A stretch of DNA of 64,000 nucleotides. Origin: Pseudomonadota bacterium (GTDB lineage Bacteria; Pseudomonadota; Gammaproteobacteria; UBA5335). The notes below the pieces were generated by a model, which saw only the letters and a list, made by a program, of their open reading frames with translations, was not told the origin of the DNA and did no database searches. Within the stretch, counting starts at the first letter, position 1. Every line of letters begins with the position of its first letter. A program made the position numbers and the translations under genes. Where the stretch lies: contig JAXHTV010000002.1 in NCBI GenBank assembly GCA_034189865.1, positions 144,500-208,499 of the forward strand, in the 5' to 3' direction. Shown here piece by piece: positions 1 through 9,013 of the stretch.

Positions 1-1388
1 AGACGGACACTCAGAAATCACAAGCGCGTTTGGAGTCGCAACAAATCGTCAAACTGCAGGTTGAACGTAACGAAATCGACCTCGTGGATCAGACGATTCG
101 ACTCCAACAACTGCTGCACCGACTGGCAACCGACAGTGAGCAGAGCACCACCGCGCTAGCAGAAGCAGCGAGTGCGACAGAGACCTTAATCGAGAACAGC
201 AAGACCAAACTCAAATACTGGCAGGCAATAACGAAAAGCGAGCTGGCGATCAGTGACACCCAGCTGGCCACCGCCGACGACGCGACGCCGGCGTTAAAAA
301 AGCTCGCCCGCGATCGAATCGGATTGGCTCAGGCCACCGAAGACCAAATCTTGGAGTCTCAACGACATCTGCGGGATCTGGAATTTCTGGCTCAAGTCTA
401 CGAAGAGCGCCTGTTGCAAAACTTGGGCGGCACCTCCAAAGCCCTGGGCAGGGCCGCGCTCACCCTCAACGATCTTTGGGAACAGGGACGACGGTATCTC
501 ACCACCCCTCTGTTCGAAATCAGCGAAACACCGGTCACCAGCTTGGGTCTACTGCGATTCCTAATCGTCTTGGTGATCGCCTGGTTGGCGTCGCGAGCGG
601 TTCGTGCCGGCATCATGAAACTTGCTCAACGACGGGACGGTTCCAGCAGCAGTGCGGTGTTCACACTCAGTCGTGTGCTGCACTACTTGATCTTGTTCGT
701 CGGCGGCATGATTGCGCTGTCGTCTTTGGGCATCGACGTCACCAAGCTCGCACTGATCGCCACCGCCCTGTCCGTGGGTATCGGCTTCGGGTTACAGAAT
801 CTCATCAACAATTTCGTCTCCGGCATCATCTTAATGTTCGAGCGCAGTCTGAAAGTCGGTGACTTTATCGAGCTCCAGTCGGGCGTGAGCGGTGAAGTCC
901 GCGAGCTCAATATGCGCAGCACCGTCGTGACCACCAATGACAACGTCGATATTGTCGTACCCAACTCGGAATTCGTGAGCGGCCGGGTAACCAACTGGAC
1001 CATGCGGGAAGCTTTTCGAAGGGTGCATGTACCCTTCGGCGTCGCTTACGGCAGCGATAAAGATGTGGTCAAAAAGGCCGCATTGGAAGCCGCAGCGGCC
1101 ACACCCCATACCCTGCGGAGCAGCGACACGCGGCGCCAGCCGCAAGTGTGGCTGACCGGTTTCGGCGACAGCAGTTTGGATTTCGAATTGGTTGTTTGGC
1201 TAACGCCTGACGCGGTCAAACGACCCGCCGCCGTGGCCGCAGCCTACACATGGGAACTAGAAACCGCGCTCCACAAATACGGTATCGAAATCCCATTCCC
1301 GCAACGGGATCTCCATATTCGAAGCGGTTTGACGCATACGTCCAGCAGCCCGGACGAACCGCCGCCCGACGGGGCGACTCCGATATGA
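1..1388 (+). CDS. MscS-family mechanosensitive channel, 5'-truncated
   Basis: Small-conductance mechanosensitive channel family, expected in the inner membrane, where it releases solutes on hypo-osmotic shock. The reading frame is open to the window edge, so the TTG at 30 is probably internal and the N-terminus is missing. The visible part starts with about 150 residues of helical, coiled-coil-like sequence, as in large MscK/MscM-type proteins. Hydrophobic segments follow: LLRFLIVLVIAWLA, a second around LILFVGGMIALSSLGI, and the pore-lining helix around ALSVGIGFGLQNLINNFVSG. The MscS beta domain starts at RSLKVGDFIEL, then the alpha/beta cage. The C-terminal tail is Pro/Asp-rich and probably disordered. 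The gene ends facing trkA on the other strand. The family is clear; the subclass (MscK-like or YnaI-like) cannot be decided without the N-terminus. Confidence 0.9.
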   Translation, partial: TDTQKSQARLESQQIVKLQVERNEIDLVDQTIRLQQLLHRLATDSEQSTTALAEAASATETLIENSKTKLKYWQAITKSELAISDTQLATADDATPALKKLARDRIGLAQATEDQILESQRHLRDLEFLAQVYEERLLQNLGGTSKALGRAALTLNDLWEQGRRYLTTPLFEISETPVTSLGLLRFLIVLVIAWLASRAVRAGIMKLAQRRDGSSSSAVFTLSRVLHYLILFVGGMIALSSLGIDVTKLALIATALSVGIGFGLQNLINNFVSGIILMFERSLKVGDFIELQSGVSGEVRELNMRSTVVTTNDNVDIVVPNSEFVSGRVTNWTMREAFRRVHVPFGVAYGSDKDVVKKAALEAAAATPHTLRSSDTRRQPQVWLTGFGDSSLDFELVVWLTPDAVKRPAAVAAAYTWELETALHKYGIEIPFPQRDLHIRSGLTHTSSSPDEPPPDGATPI

Positions 1389-1410
1389 GCTTAGAGAAAC
1401 GCGCGGTGTT

Positions 1411-2079
1411 TTACGTCGTTTGATCGGACGAAATCTGATGATTCCAGCGTTCTTTTAAAATCGGCAGTACCTTGCTGTGGGCGATAATGACAACTTCGTC
1501 ATCGGCCCGCAGAACCTGATTTTTCTCAGGAAGCATCAGCTCGTCATGGCGATAGAAGAACATCAGCCTGCTGCCATCGGGCAAATCCAGATCGACCAGC
1601 GGACCTTGATCCTCCTCTTTAACCACAAAAGAAAAAACACGAGCATCCCCTTTGATCATCGCCGAGATTTCCAGCGGATTTTGGCCCGCGCACAAATCCA
1701 TCAAATAGCGGGCGATGGTGAAATCGGGAACGATGACATCCTCAAGCCCCAGCTCAATGCAAATATGTTCGTAAGACGGATCTTCAATCCGCGTCACGAT
1801 GCGTTTGCAACCCAGCGAACGCCCCACCAGACTGGCAATGATGTTGTACTGATCGCTACCCGATAAGCAAAACAGAAAATCCGTCGCGAGCGGGTCGGCC
1901 TCTCGCAGAATGGCCGGTTTGCTTCCGTCCCCGTGGATATAGCCCGCGTCCAACTCGGCGCTCAACTCATCGATCCGCTCTTTATCGGTCTCGATAATGA
2001 TTACTTCCAAACCGGATTTGAGAAGTTCGCGCGCCGTCATGACCGTAAGATCACCCGCGCCAATAAATACGGCTCTCAT
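1411..2079 (-). CDS. trkA: Trk potassium uptake regulatory protein TrkA (RCK domain)
   Basis: Peripheral NAD(H)-binding RCK subunit that gates the TrkH potassium channel. The N-terminal Rossmann half starts MRAVFIGAGD and has an acidic residue after the second strand (IIIETDKERID). A TrkA-C half occupies the last 70 or so residues. At about 222 aa it is a single-RCK protein (KtrA/CeoB length), half of the tandem E. coli TrkA. The chosen ATG at 2079 overlaps the TGA of trkH as ATGA and has GGGGAG upstream, which indicates translational coupling and a potassium-uptake operon. A longer in-frame start at 2106 would lie inside trkH and is less likely. Confidence 0.92.
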   Translation of the reverse strand: MRAVFIGAGDLTVMTARELLKSGLEVIIIETDKERIDELSAELDAGYIHGDGSKPAILREADPLATDFLFCLSGSDQYNIIASLVGRSLGCKRIVTRIEDPSYEHICIELGLEDVIVPDFTIARYLMDLCAGQNPLEISAMIKGDARVFSFVVKEEDQGPLVDLDLPDGSRLMFFYRHDELMLPEKNQVLRADDEVVIIAHSKVLPILKERWNHQISSDQTT

Positions 2080-3542
2080 GACAACTCTCCCCGTCGCCCG
2101 AACCAATTACGCGGATACAACACGAGCAACAGCGCGATGATTTCGAGTCGACCGGCCAACATATCGAAACACAGAACAGCCTTGAGCGGCGCCTCTAACT
2201 CCGGGCGGGTAATGCCGGTACTTAAACCCACCGTTCCGCAGGCCGAAGCAACCTCGAACAACGCATCCAACGGATCGTAACCGAAAGCGACAAACACCGC
2301 CCACGAGAACACCACCACACCGACATACAGCACGATGAGCTGCAACGCCCGCAGCAGGTCGTCGGTATCGAGTTTTTGTCCGGATAAATGAGGCTCGGCC
2401 ACTGCATGTGGCGGCATGGCCAAGCGACGCATAGTCAGTTGCAACATGCGCAGAAAAATCAACAACCGCAGAAGCTTGAACCCACCGGCGGATGAACCAA
2501 CGCTTCCACCGACCAACATCGAGACAATCATCACCACCTTAGACGTGGCATCCAGATCGGCGACGGGTAGCGTGGCAAAACCGGTTGTCGTCTGAGCCGA
2601 AACCCCCATCATGAAACCGTGGTACCAAGGCAGTGCAATGTCGTGACGCCACGCCAACAGCGTGAGGCATCCCGCCACCGCGAAACAGCTCAAGACCAAA
2701 GCCCGAAACTCCACATCACCGAAAAAGGTGCTCACCGCCTTACCTCGCCCCGCGTGCGTCACGCCCCAATACAAGGGCAACGACACCGCGCTTAGAAACG
2801 AGATCGCGGTCACTGCAATGGCAGCCGACGATCCGAGCTCGGACAATCCGTCATCGAAACTGGAAAAGCCCCCGGTCGATACGGCCGCCAACACATGTAC
2901 GAGTGCATGGAAACCGTCACCGGCCAACGGCCAAACCACAAGTAAACCCAGTGCCGTCAACACCAGATAGATGATCAAACTGCGTCGTGCGTGCGTCCGC
3001 GCCGTGGCGACCAACGTATCGCCGCTTTCAACCGGGTCCGCCAGTCGACGCGCGGCGGCGTGATGCCCCATGAGCAAAGCAACGGACAAAATGACGATTC
3101 CCAAACCGCCGTACCATTGCATCCAGGCCCGCGAGAACAAAAAAGTGACACTTCGATTTTCGATGCTGGCGAGCGTGGACAAGCCGGTGGTGGTCGCACC
3201 GGAAACGGCCTCGAACCACGCATCCAAAAAAGGAATACCCGCGGCCGTCATGGGCCAAGACATGAGTAAAGGGGCGATGAGGAACGCGATCGCGGTTACG
3301 GTGAGTGCTTCATTGGTCTGGATCGACGGCGGTACGCGGAGGCCCGCCAGGATACGGCCACCGACTAACAAAGCAGCGCACAACACCGCATAGCGCTGCG
3401 CTGCGGGCCAAGATGCGTCCATGACCGCAACGGCCAACGGCACAGTGGTTATCAAAGCCAGCATGAATGCCAACTGGCCCGAATACTTTAGAACGACCCG
3501 ACCGCGAACGGCATAAGTTAAAACGCTGCTTTGTTGAGCCAT
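2076..3542 (-). CDS. trkH: Trk potassium uptake protein TrkH
   Basis: Inner-membrane potassium-translocating subunit of the Trk system. Four P-loop repeats carry the selectivity-filter glycines expected of TrkH/KtrB: ATTTGLST, VSTGGFSS, QTTTGFAT and CGTVGLST, separated by many hydrophobic helices. About 488 aa, the usual length. The ATG at 3542 (MAQQSS) is preferred over a TTG five codons upstream; neither has a strong Shine-Dalgarno. The stop overlaps the trkA start, so channel and RCK regulator are made together. Confidence 0.93.
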   Translation of the reverse strand: MAQQSSVLTYAVRGRVVLKYSGQLAFMLALITTVPLAVAVMDASWPAAQRYAVLCAALLVGGRILAGLRVPPSIQTNEALTVTAIAFLIAPLLMSWPMTAAGIPFLDAWFEAVSGATTTGLSTLASIENRSVTFLFSRAWMQWYGGLGIVILSVALLMGHHAAARRLADPVESGDTLVATARTHARRSLIIYLVLTALGLLVVWPLAGDGFHALVHVLAAVSTGGFSSFDDGLSELGSSAAIAVTAISFLSAVSLPLYWGVTHAGRGKAVSTFFGDVEFRALVLSCFAVAGCLTLLAWRHDIALPWYHGFMMGVSAQTTTGFATLPVADLDATSKVVMIVSMLVGGSVGSSAGGFKLLRLLIFLRMLQLTMRRLAMPPHAVAEPHLSGQKLDTDDLLRALQLIVLYVGVVVFSWAVFVAFGYDPLDALFEVASACGTVGLSTGITRPELEAPLKAVLCFDMLAGRLEIIALLLVLYPRNWFGRRGELS

Positions 3543-3681
3543 GAGAAGCGATCTCAAATGTGTTCAACATCGTGATGAAACCGTCGCCAATCTTGAACCG
3601 ACCGACAGTCAAGCCCGCTCGTCTGTTCTCATGCCCTCAAACGTTGTTCACCCAACGCCAAGCGAACAACCAATCCCGTCC

Positions 3682-3927
3682 TCAGCCGATTTCAGTTTTA
3701 ATCAGGTGGTACAACTCGTCCTTGAGGCGAAGCCGTTCTTTCTTGCGATTTTCCAGATATTCATCCGAGGTCGCTTCGGCCCCCACTTCGATTCGATGCA
3801 CTTCATGATCCAGATTGTGATACGCGTCGAATAGTTTGGCGAAATGAGAGTCTTTGACCTTCAACTCATGGATGATTTCGCGGTGCTCGGGAAATTCGTG
3901 CAACAAATCATGTTTTTCGAGTGTCAT
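3682..3927 (-). CDS. YdcH family (DUF465) small protein
   Basis: An 81-residue, highly charged, largely alpha-helical protein of the YdcH/DUF465 family. The family pattern is visible: an N-terminal HDLLHEFPEHREIIHELK stretch, FAKLFDAYHNLDHEVHRIE in the middle and a C-terminal KKERLRLKDELYHLI helix. The molecular role of the family is not established. The ATG at 3927 follows GAGAGAGGAAAGC, a clear ribosome site, so a TTG six codons upstream is rejected. It stands alone between trkH and the radical SAM gene. Confidence 0.88.
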   Translation of the reverse strand: MTLEKHDLLHEFPEHREIIHELKVKDSHFAKLFDAYHNLDHEVHRIEVGAEATSDEYLENRKKERLRLKDELYHLIKTEIG

Positions 3928-4034
3928 GCTTTCCTCTCTCGACAACTCAGGTTTTCTTTATATAAAAGTATGACGCGACGTCCTATCAGCGGTTCTGACA
4001 TGAATCAAGGCCAGCGATCCTGCCACGGCGCAAC

Positions 4035-6257
4035 TCAGTGACTGCGACGGGTCCGTCGCGTCGTGCGCTTGGGCCGGGCACGTTGTCCCTCCGATCGGGG
4101 AGGCAAGCCGGTGTGTTGAGTCAAAACCGTGCCCGGACCGGGTTTACGACGATTCTTCGGGGCTGCGACGGTATGCCGGCCACTCGCGGTGCCTTTACCT
4201 CGGGAAGACGACGGTTGCCACGCCGGTATGAGCTGATGCTTGCCGTTTCCGATCAGATCTGCGCGCCCCATTTTACGTAACGCCTCACGCAACAAGGGCC
4301 AGTTGTCCGGATCGTGATAGCGCAAGAAGGCCTTGTGCAACCGGCGCTGGCGCCCCCCCTTGACCACATCGACGGTCTCCCCCCCGCGCCGTCGAATCTT
4401 GTGCAAGGGGTTAGTGCCCGAATGATACATGGCCGTGGCGGTGGCCATGGGCGAGGGATAAAAAGCTTGCACCTGATCCGCGCGGAAGCCATGGCGTTTC
4501 AACCATAAGGCCAAATTGACCATATCCTCGTCCGTGGTGCCTGGGTGGGCCGCGATGAAATAGGGAATCAGATATTGCTCCTTACCCGCCTTTTTTGAGA
4601 AATGATCAAACAGGGTTTTGAAACGATCGTAGGTCCCAATCCCCGGCTTCATCATTTTTGACAGCGGCCCCGGCTCGGTATGCTCCGGCGCAATCTTGAG
4701 ATATCCCCCCACATGGTGAGTGACCAGTTCCTCGACATACTCGGGCGACTGTACGGCCAAGTCATAACGTAAACCCGATGCGATCAGCACTTTTTTTACA
4801 CCCGGCAAAGCGCGCGCCTCTCGATAGAGCTCGATCAAAGCGCTGTGATCGGTATTGAGATTGGGGCAGATGCCGGGGAAAACGCACGATGGTTTGCGAC
4901 AAGCGGCTTCGATTTCGCGCGACTTGCAGGCCAGACGATACATATTGGCGGTGGGGCCGCCCAAGTCCGAAATCACCCCCGTGAACCCCGGGACCCGATC
5001 ACGAATGGTTTCGATCTCGGCAAGAATGCTCTCCTTGGAGCGATTTTGAATCACGCGCCCCTCATGCTCGGTAATCGAGCAGAAAGTACAGCCGCCAAAA
5101 CAGCCCCGCATGATGTTCACGGAGAAGCGAATCATCTCCCAAGCGGGGATACGCGCGTTTCCGTATGACGGATGGGGAGCTCGCGCATAGGGCCGATCGA
5201 ACACGTAATCCATCTCCTCCGTGGAGAGCGGGATGGGTGGTGGATTCAGCCAGATGTCCCGATTGCCGTGGCGCTGAACCAAGGCGCGGGCGTTACCGGG
5301 GTTGGTTTCCAAGTGAAGCACCCGGTTGGCATGGGCGTAGAGAATAGGATCAGCCTTCACTTGCCCGTACGCCGGCAGACGGATCACGGTGCGACCCCTG
5401 GCTGGCATCCGGTGCTTTCGGGCACCCTGTTCCGCCGTTTCGTCTGGAGTGGTCGCTTCGATCTCGCCGACACCGGGGGGCGAACACTGGGACGCAAAAC
5501 GCACATTGACGTACGGACTGATACGCGCCTCCACCTTGCCCGGCGTATCAATGGCCGTTGAATCGACTTCGAACCAGTCATCCGGGGTATCCTGGCGAAT
5601 CATCACCGTGCCGCGAACATCGGTTATCTGTGCGATTGACTCACCCCGCGCCAAACGGTGAGCAATCTCCACAATGGCACGCTCGGCGTTGCCGTATAAG
5701 ACCATGTCGGCCTTGGCGTCCACCAAAATGGAGCGGCGGACTTTGTCCTGCCAGTAGTCATAATGAGCGATCCGTCTTAAGGACGCCTCGATCCCTCCCA
5801 GGATAATGGGCACATCGCCAAAGGCTTCGCGGCAACGCTGCGCGTAGACGATGCTGCAGCGATCCGGCCGGGCGCCACCGACGCCATCCGGAGTGTAGGC
5901 ATCATCGGTGCGAATTTTCCGATCCGCCGTGTAGCGATTGATCATGGAATCCATGTTGCCCGCCGTCACCCCGTAAAACAGGTTTGGCCGACCCAACACG
6001 GCAAAAGCATCTTTGGAATGCCAATCGGGCTGAGCGATGATTCCGACCCGAAATCCTTGTGCCTCCAATACTCGGCCGATCACCGCCATGCCAAAACTGG
6101 GGTGGTCGACATACGCATCGCCGGTCACCAGAATGACATCGCAGCTATCCCAACCGAGCGCGTCCATCTCCTGCCGACTCATGGGCAGAAACGGTGCCGG
6201 ACCGAAACACTCGGCCCAGTAGGCCGGGTAGTCGAAGAGCTGCTGGGTGGACGACAT
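4035..6257 (-). CDS. ygiQ: YgiQ family radical SAM protein
   Basis: Large radical SAM enzyme of the YgiQ family (about 740 aa, the usual size); its physiological reaction is not established. The N-terminal family domain includes [16 protein letters not shown]. The central radical SAM core carries the cluster motif CFGGCTFC (CxxxCxxC), followed by SITEHEGR. The C-terminal portion has [18 protein letters not shown], typical of the family. The last 60 or so residues are Arg/Lys/Pro-rich and probably disordered. The ATG at 6257 with GAGG upstream is chosen over a TTG five codons earlier. Monocistronic as far as can be seen. Confidence 0.93.
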   Translation of the reverse strand: MSSTQQLFDYPAYWAECFGPAPFLPMSRQEMDALGWDSCDVILVTGDAYVDHPSFGMAVIGRVLEAQGFRVGIIAQPDWHSKDAFAVLGRPNLFYGVTAGNMDSMINRYTADRKIRTDDAYTPDGVGGARPDRCSIVYAQRCREAFGDVPIILGGIEASLRRIAHYDYWQDKVRRSILVDAKADMVLYGNAERAIVEIAHRLARGESIAQITDVRGTVMIRQDTPDDWFEVDSTAIDTPGKVEARISPYVNVRFASQCSPPGVGEIEATTPDETAEQGARKHRMPARGRTVIRLPAYGQVKADPILYAHANRVLHLETNPGNARALVQRHGNRDIWLNPPPIPLSTEEMDYVFDRPYARAPHPSYGNARIPAWEMIRFSVNIMRGCFGGCTFCSITEHEGRVIQNRSKESILAEIETIRDRVPGFTGVISDLGGPTANMYRLACKSREIEAACRKPSCVFPGICPNLNTDHSALIELYREARALPGVKKVLIASGLRYDLAVQSPEYVEELVTHHVGGYLKIAPEHTEPGPLSKMMKPGIGTYDRFKTLFDHFSKKAGKEQYLIPYFIAAHPGTTDEDMVNLALWLKRHGFRADQVQAFYPSPMATATAMYHSGTNPLHKIRRRGGETVDVVKGGRQRRLHKAFLRYHDPDNWPLLREALRKMGRADLIGNGKHQLIPAWQPSSSRGKGTASGRHTVAAPKNRRKPGPGTVLTQHTGLPPRSEGQRARPKRTTRRTRRSH

Positions 6258-6526
6258 GGTGATACCTCGCAAGGGCCCGATATTCTAGCGCAATCGGGCA
6301 ACCGGCGGCAGAACCACGGGTCGTGATCGTCCCAACGGCAACACGGCGAAGCCGACGTTGGGCCAAAACCGATGTCGATCACAGCCCGGATGACGATACC
6401 GTTTGTTCTGTCCGGGCAGTTCTTGCCCTGCTGACTTTTACCGGCGATCGCCGGACAATGGTGCGAGATCGGAATCAGGCCACCTGCGGAAAGACCCGCT
6501 TGTCGGAACCGGACAGCCAGGGAGCG

Positions 6527-7120
6527 ATGATGAATGAGAACGTATTACCACGTTGCGGGTGGTTGGGAAACGACCCCCTGATGCTGCGCTATCACGACGA
6601 AGAATGGGGTGTGCCGGTTCATGACGATCGCAAATGGTTTGAGTTGATCCTGCTCGACGGTTTTCAGGCCGGGCTGTCCTGGCGAACGGTACTTCACAAA
6701 CGCGCAGCCTTTCGCGATGTGTTCCACAACTTCGATCCCGAGCAGGTAGCAAGGATGACGGAAGCTCAGCTAGAAGCGGCCCGCCAAAATCCCGCTATTA
6801 TTCGCAATCGAGCCAAAATACGAGCGGCTGTCAAAAACGCCCGGGCATTTCTAAGGGTTCAGGAAGCACTGGGCGGCTTCGACGATTTTGTGTGGTCATT
6901 TACGGACGGACGAGTCACTCACAACCATTGGCGTTCACTGAGCGAAATACCGACTACCACGCCCTTGTCCGATGAGCTAAGCAAGGCACTCAAGTCGAAG
7001 GGATTCAGCTTCGTGGGCAGCACCATATGTTATGCGTTTCTGCAGGCTGCAGGGGTGGTGAACGACCACCTCATTAGTTGCTTCAGGCATCAAAGACTGC
7101 GAGAGCTCAGCCCGAGTTAG
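6527..7120 (+). CDS. tag: DNA-3-methyladenine glycosylase I
   Basis: Base-excision repair glycosylase that removes 3-methyladenine. The family signature is complete: RCGW near the N-terminus, YHDEEWGVP, the GFQAGLSWRTVL segment, FVGSTICYAFLQA and NDHLISC. The Cys/His pairs at the two ends (RCGW, YHDEEW; NDHLISC) match the structural zinc site of Tag. Two ATG codons in a row (6527 and 6530) follow AGGGAGCG; either may be used. The frame is open about 200 bases further upstream but that part does not look like Tag. About 197 aa, as expected. Confidence 0.93.
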   Translation: MMNENVLPRCGWLGNDPLMLRYHDEEWGVPVHDDRKWFELILLDGFQAGLSWRTVLHKRAAFRDVFHNFDPEQVARMTEAQLEAARQNPAIIRNRAKIRAAVKNARAFLRVQEALGGFDDFVWSFTDGRVTHNHWRSLSEIPTTTPLSDELSKALKSKGFSFVGSTICYAFLQAAGVVNDHLISCFRHQRLRELSPS

Positions 7121-7248
7121 GCATGCGCCACGGTGCTACCGGTCGTCGAGAACCGCATCTGCCTGGCGCCCTTTTCGCCGGTTTTGTAGGCTTCGGCCTT
7201 CAAGGAAATCAAACAAGAAAGCTTATTCGACGCGAAAGGAGTTTGCGG

Positions 7249-7830
7249 ATGCGAAATGTCTTAAACCTCATCGCCTTTCTATTCTTACTGCTCACCTCAG
7301 TGCCAACCGCGATTGCCGATGACACGCTGGTAACGGTTCCGCAAGGTCGGATAGCCGAAATCGAACGCCGTTTGATCCACCTGGAGGCACGGCAAAACGG
7401 AGAACTCGCGGTACCGGTGGGTACCGTAGTGGCATTCTTCGGCGACGAGATCCCTTTCGGCTGGTTACTCTGCGACGGCCGTGCACTCCCACCCGGTTAC
7501 TCGGAATTGCAGGCCCTAGTGGGCGAGAACCTCCCCGATTTGAGAGGCATGTTTCTGCGTGGCCGGACCGACGGACGTGAACTCGGCTCGTATCAACCCG
7601 ATGCGCTCATTGAGCACGCTCACTTGGTTCTCAGCCCCACAAAAGCGCGCACATCGTCACGACTGTCGGCGCAAAGAAGCATCGCCGCGAGCGGCATCAG
7701 TGGCGAAGTGGAGGACTATGAGCTGCGAGGTTCCGGTTTACCGCCCTCTCGCGGACAAACCTCGGAAACAGGAAATGCCCAGGAAACCCGGCCAAAAAAT
7801 ATCGCTGTTCATTGGATTATCAAATACTAA
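7249..7830 (+). CDS. Exported phage-tail-collar-domain protein
   Basis: A 193-residue protein with a Sec signal peptide (hydrophobic run IAFLFLLLTSVPTAIA, cleavage near AIA-DD), a short helical stretch (RIAEIERRLIHLEARQ), and a tail-collar fold: VGTVVAFFGDEIPFGWLLCDGR, LPDLRGMFLRGRTDGRELG and the closing RPKNIAVHWIIKY typical of collar/tail-fibre C-termini. The ATG at 7249 has AAGGAG seven bases upstream. No other phage gene lies nearby, so this is a chromosomal, exported use of a phage tip domain rather than prophage remains. Function unknown; surface adhesion or complex assembly is inference. Confidence 0.8.
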   Translation: MRNVLNLIAFLFLLLTSVPTAIADDTLVTVPQGRIAEIERRLIHLEARQNGELAVPVGTVVAFFGDEIPFGWLLCDGRALPPGYSELQALVGENLPDLRGMFLRGRTDGRELGSYQPDALIEHAHLVLSPTKARTSSRLSAQRSIAASGISGEVEDYELRGSGLPPSRGQTSETGNAQETRPKNIAVHWIIKY

Positions 7831-8012
7831 GACTTGACCGACCGGTATCGACTACGGGATCGTTTAATCAGTGGATGAGTTAAAACACGCGCGACAAATA
7901 CACCGCAAACTGCTGCCTTTCCGTCAGCCAGGAATCAACGTGCGACAAAAACATCTGACTCGGCGCCGATCAATCTTCTAATATAGTGAAATTGTTGAAT
8001 CGGAGCTAAAGG

Positions 8013-8408
8013 ATGCCGGGGACATCGACGCGCTGTCACCTTAACAACACATACGCTCGCAACGGCCATCAAAAAGAATCGCCGCCGCTATTCGGGTCCA
8101 GACGTCCTATCATGTGGATCGGTATGTTTTTGACTGCCACCACGCTACTTGGCGGCGTCATATCACCGGCCAGCGCAGACCCTCGCCAGGGCTATGATGA
8201 ATGCGTACTTCAACACTTGGCGGATGCGAAACTGGACTTGGCGTCGCAACTCATCATCCAAGCCTGTCGCGAAAACTACGGTTCCGGTCAGAACGTCCCC
8301 CCGAAACGGCGGGCCTACAACGAATGCCTGCTAACACACCTACCGGGCGTGCTGAGTCCACGGGCCGTGATTGAAATTCGCGATGCCTGTCAGAACCGCA
8401 ACCGATGA
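8013..8408 (+). CDS. Small exported protein with two Cys-containing repeats
   Basis: Not recognised with confidence. After a hydrophobic segment (MWIGMFLTATTLLGGVISPASA, signal-peptide-like) the mature part is two copies of a unit of about 30 residues: YDECVLQHLADAK...IIQACREN and YNECLLTHLPGVL...IRDACQN. Each unit keeps Y-x-E-C, L-x-x-H-L and a second Cys about 24 residues later, suggesting a disulfide-linked helical hairpin. Two starts are possible: ATG 8013 with GGAG seven bases upstream, which puts 33 residues before the signal, or ATG 8112 directly at the signal with no clear ribosome site. Similar short YxxC repeats occur in periplasmic proteobacterial proteins of unknown role. The stop overlaps the next start (ATGA). 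Confidence 0.68.
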   Translation: MPGTSTRCHLNNTYARNGHQKESPPLFGSRRPIMWIGMFLTATTLLGGVISPASADPRQGYDECVLQHLADAKLDLASQLIIQACRENYGSGQNVPPKRRAYNECLLTHLPGVLSPRAVIEIRDACQNRNR

Positions 8409-8953
8409 ACTCCGAAGGCTGCCCGAGCGGCCAACAACGCGACACGCGATCCGTCCGGCTATATCGCGGTGAGGATGTGGCGTTTTTGGCGGCGATGGTT
8501 CGCGATGCCATCCTGGTGACGGGCAAAACCGCCTACCCTCCAGAACAGTTGGCGGCCTGGGCGCGCTTTACCGATGATATCGACACATTTGGTGACCAAT
8601 TGGAGAAGGGAGATACCTGGGTTATCACCCAGGACGATCATCCAGTGGCGCTTGCACAATTATATCCCTTCGATCACGTCGCCCTGCTCTATACCCATTG
8701 CGAGTACGCGCGAACGGGACTGGCCTCCATGCTTTACGGCATACTTGAAGCCAAGGCCATCGCAACAGGAGCTACGCTGTTGACCACACATGCCAGCCGC
8801 ATTTCCAAACCCCTGTTCGAACGCTTCGGATTTCGCCCCGTGACTACGGAATATCCAATGCGGCATGGTGTTCAGATAGAACGTTATCGCATGCAAAAAT
8901 CGCTTGAACCCACGACGGGTAGGATACATCCCTCAGTTCGAGCGGCTGAATAG
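8405..8953 (+). CDS. GNAT family N-acetyltransferase
   Basis: Acetyl-CoA-dependent acyltransferase of the GNAT fold, 182 aa, cytoplasmic. The C-terminal half has the fold's key parts: a substrate strand around DHVALLYTHCEYARTGLASMLY (acetyl-CoA-binding loop and helix), a strand ending TLLTTHASRISKPLFERFGF, and the closing RYRMQKSL. The RTGLASML segment sits where Q/RxxGxA normally binds pyrophosphate. The substrate cannot be told. The start overlaps the stop of the small exported protein as ATGA, so the two are co-translated; whether they act together is unknown. Confidence 0.82.
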   Translation: MNSEGCPSGQQRDTRSVRLYRGEDVAFLAAMVRDAILVTGKTAYPPEQLAAWARFTDDIDTFGDQLEKGDTWVITQDDHPVALAQLYPFDHVALLYTHCEYARTGLASMLYGILEAKAIATGATLLTTHASRISKPLFERFGFRPVTTEYPMRHGVQIERYRMQKSLEPTTGRIHPSVRAAE

Positions 8954-9013
8954 CCCCCTTGGCGGGCGACCTACGTATCGAAACAACACCACCGGACGGA
9001 GTATGAGTACCTC

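Noticed and set aside
5172..5561. Plus-strand frames opposite ygiQ
   Set aside because: Shadows of a well-supported radical SAM gene.
7249..7830. Prophage remnant suggested by the tail-collar domain
   Set aside because: No other phage genes or attachment sites nearby, and the protein has its own signal peptide and ribosome site.
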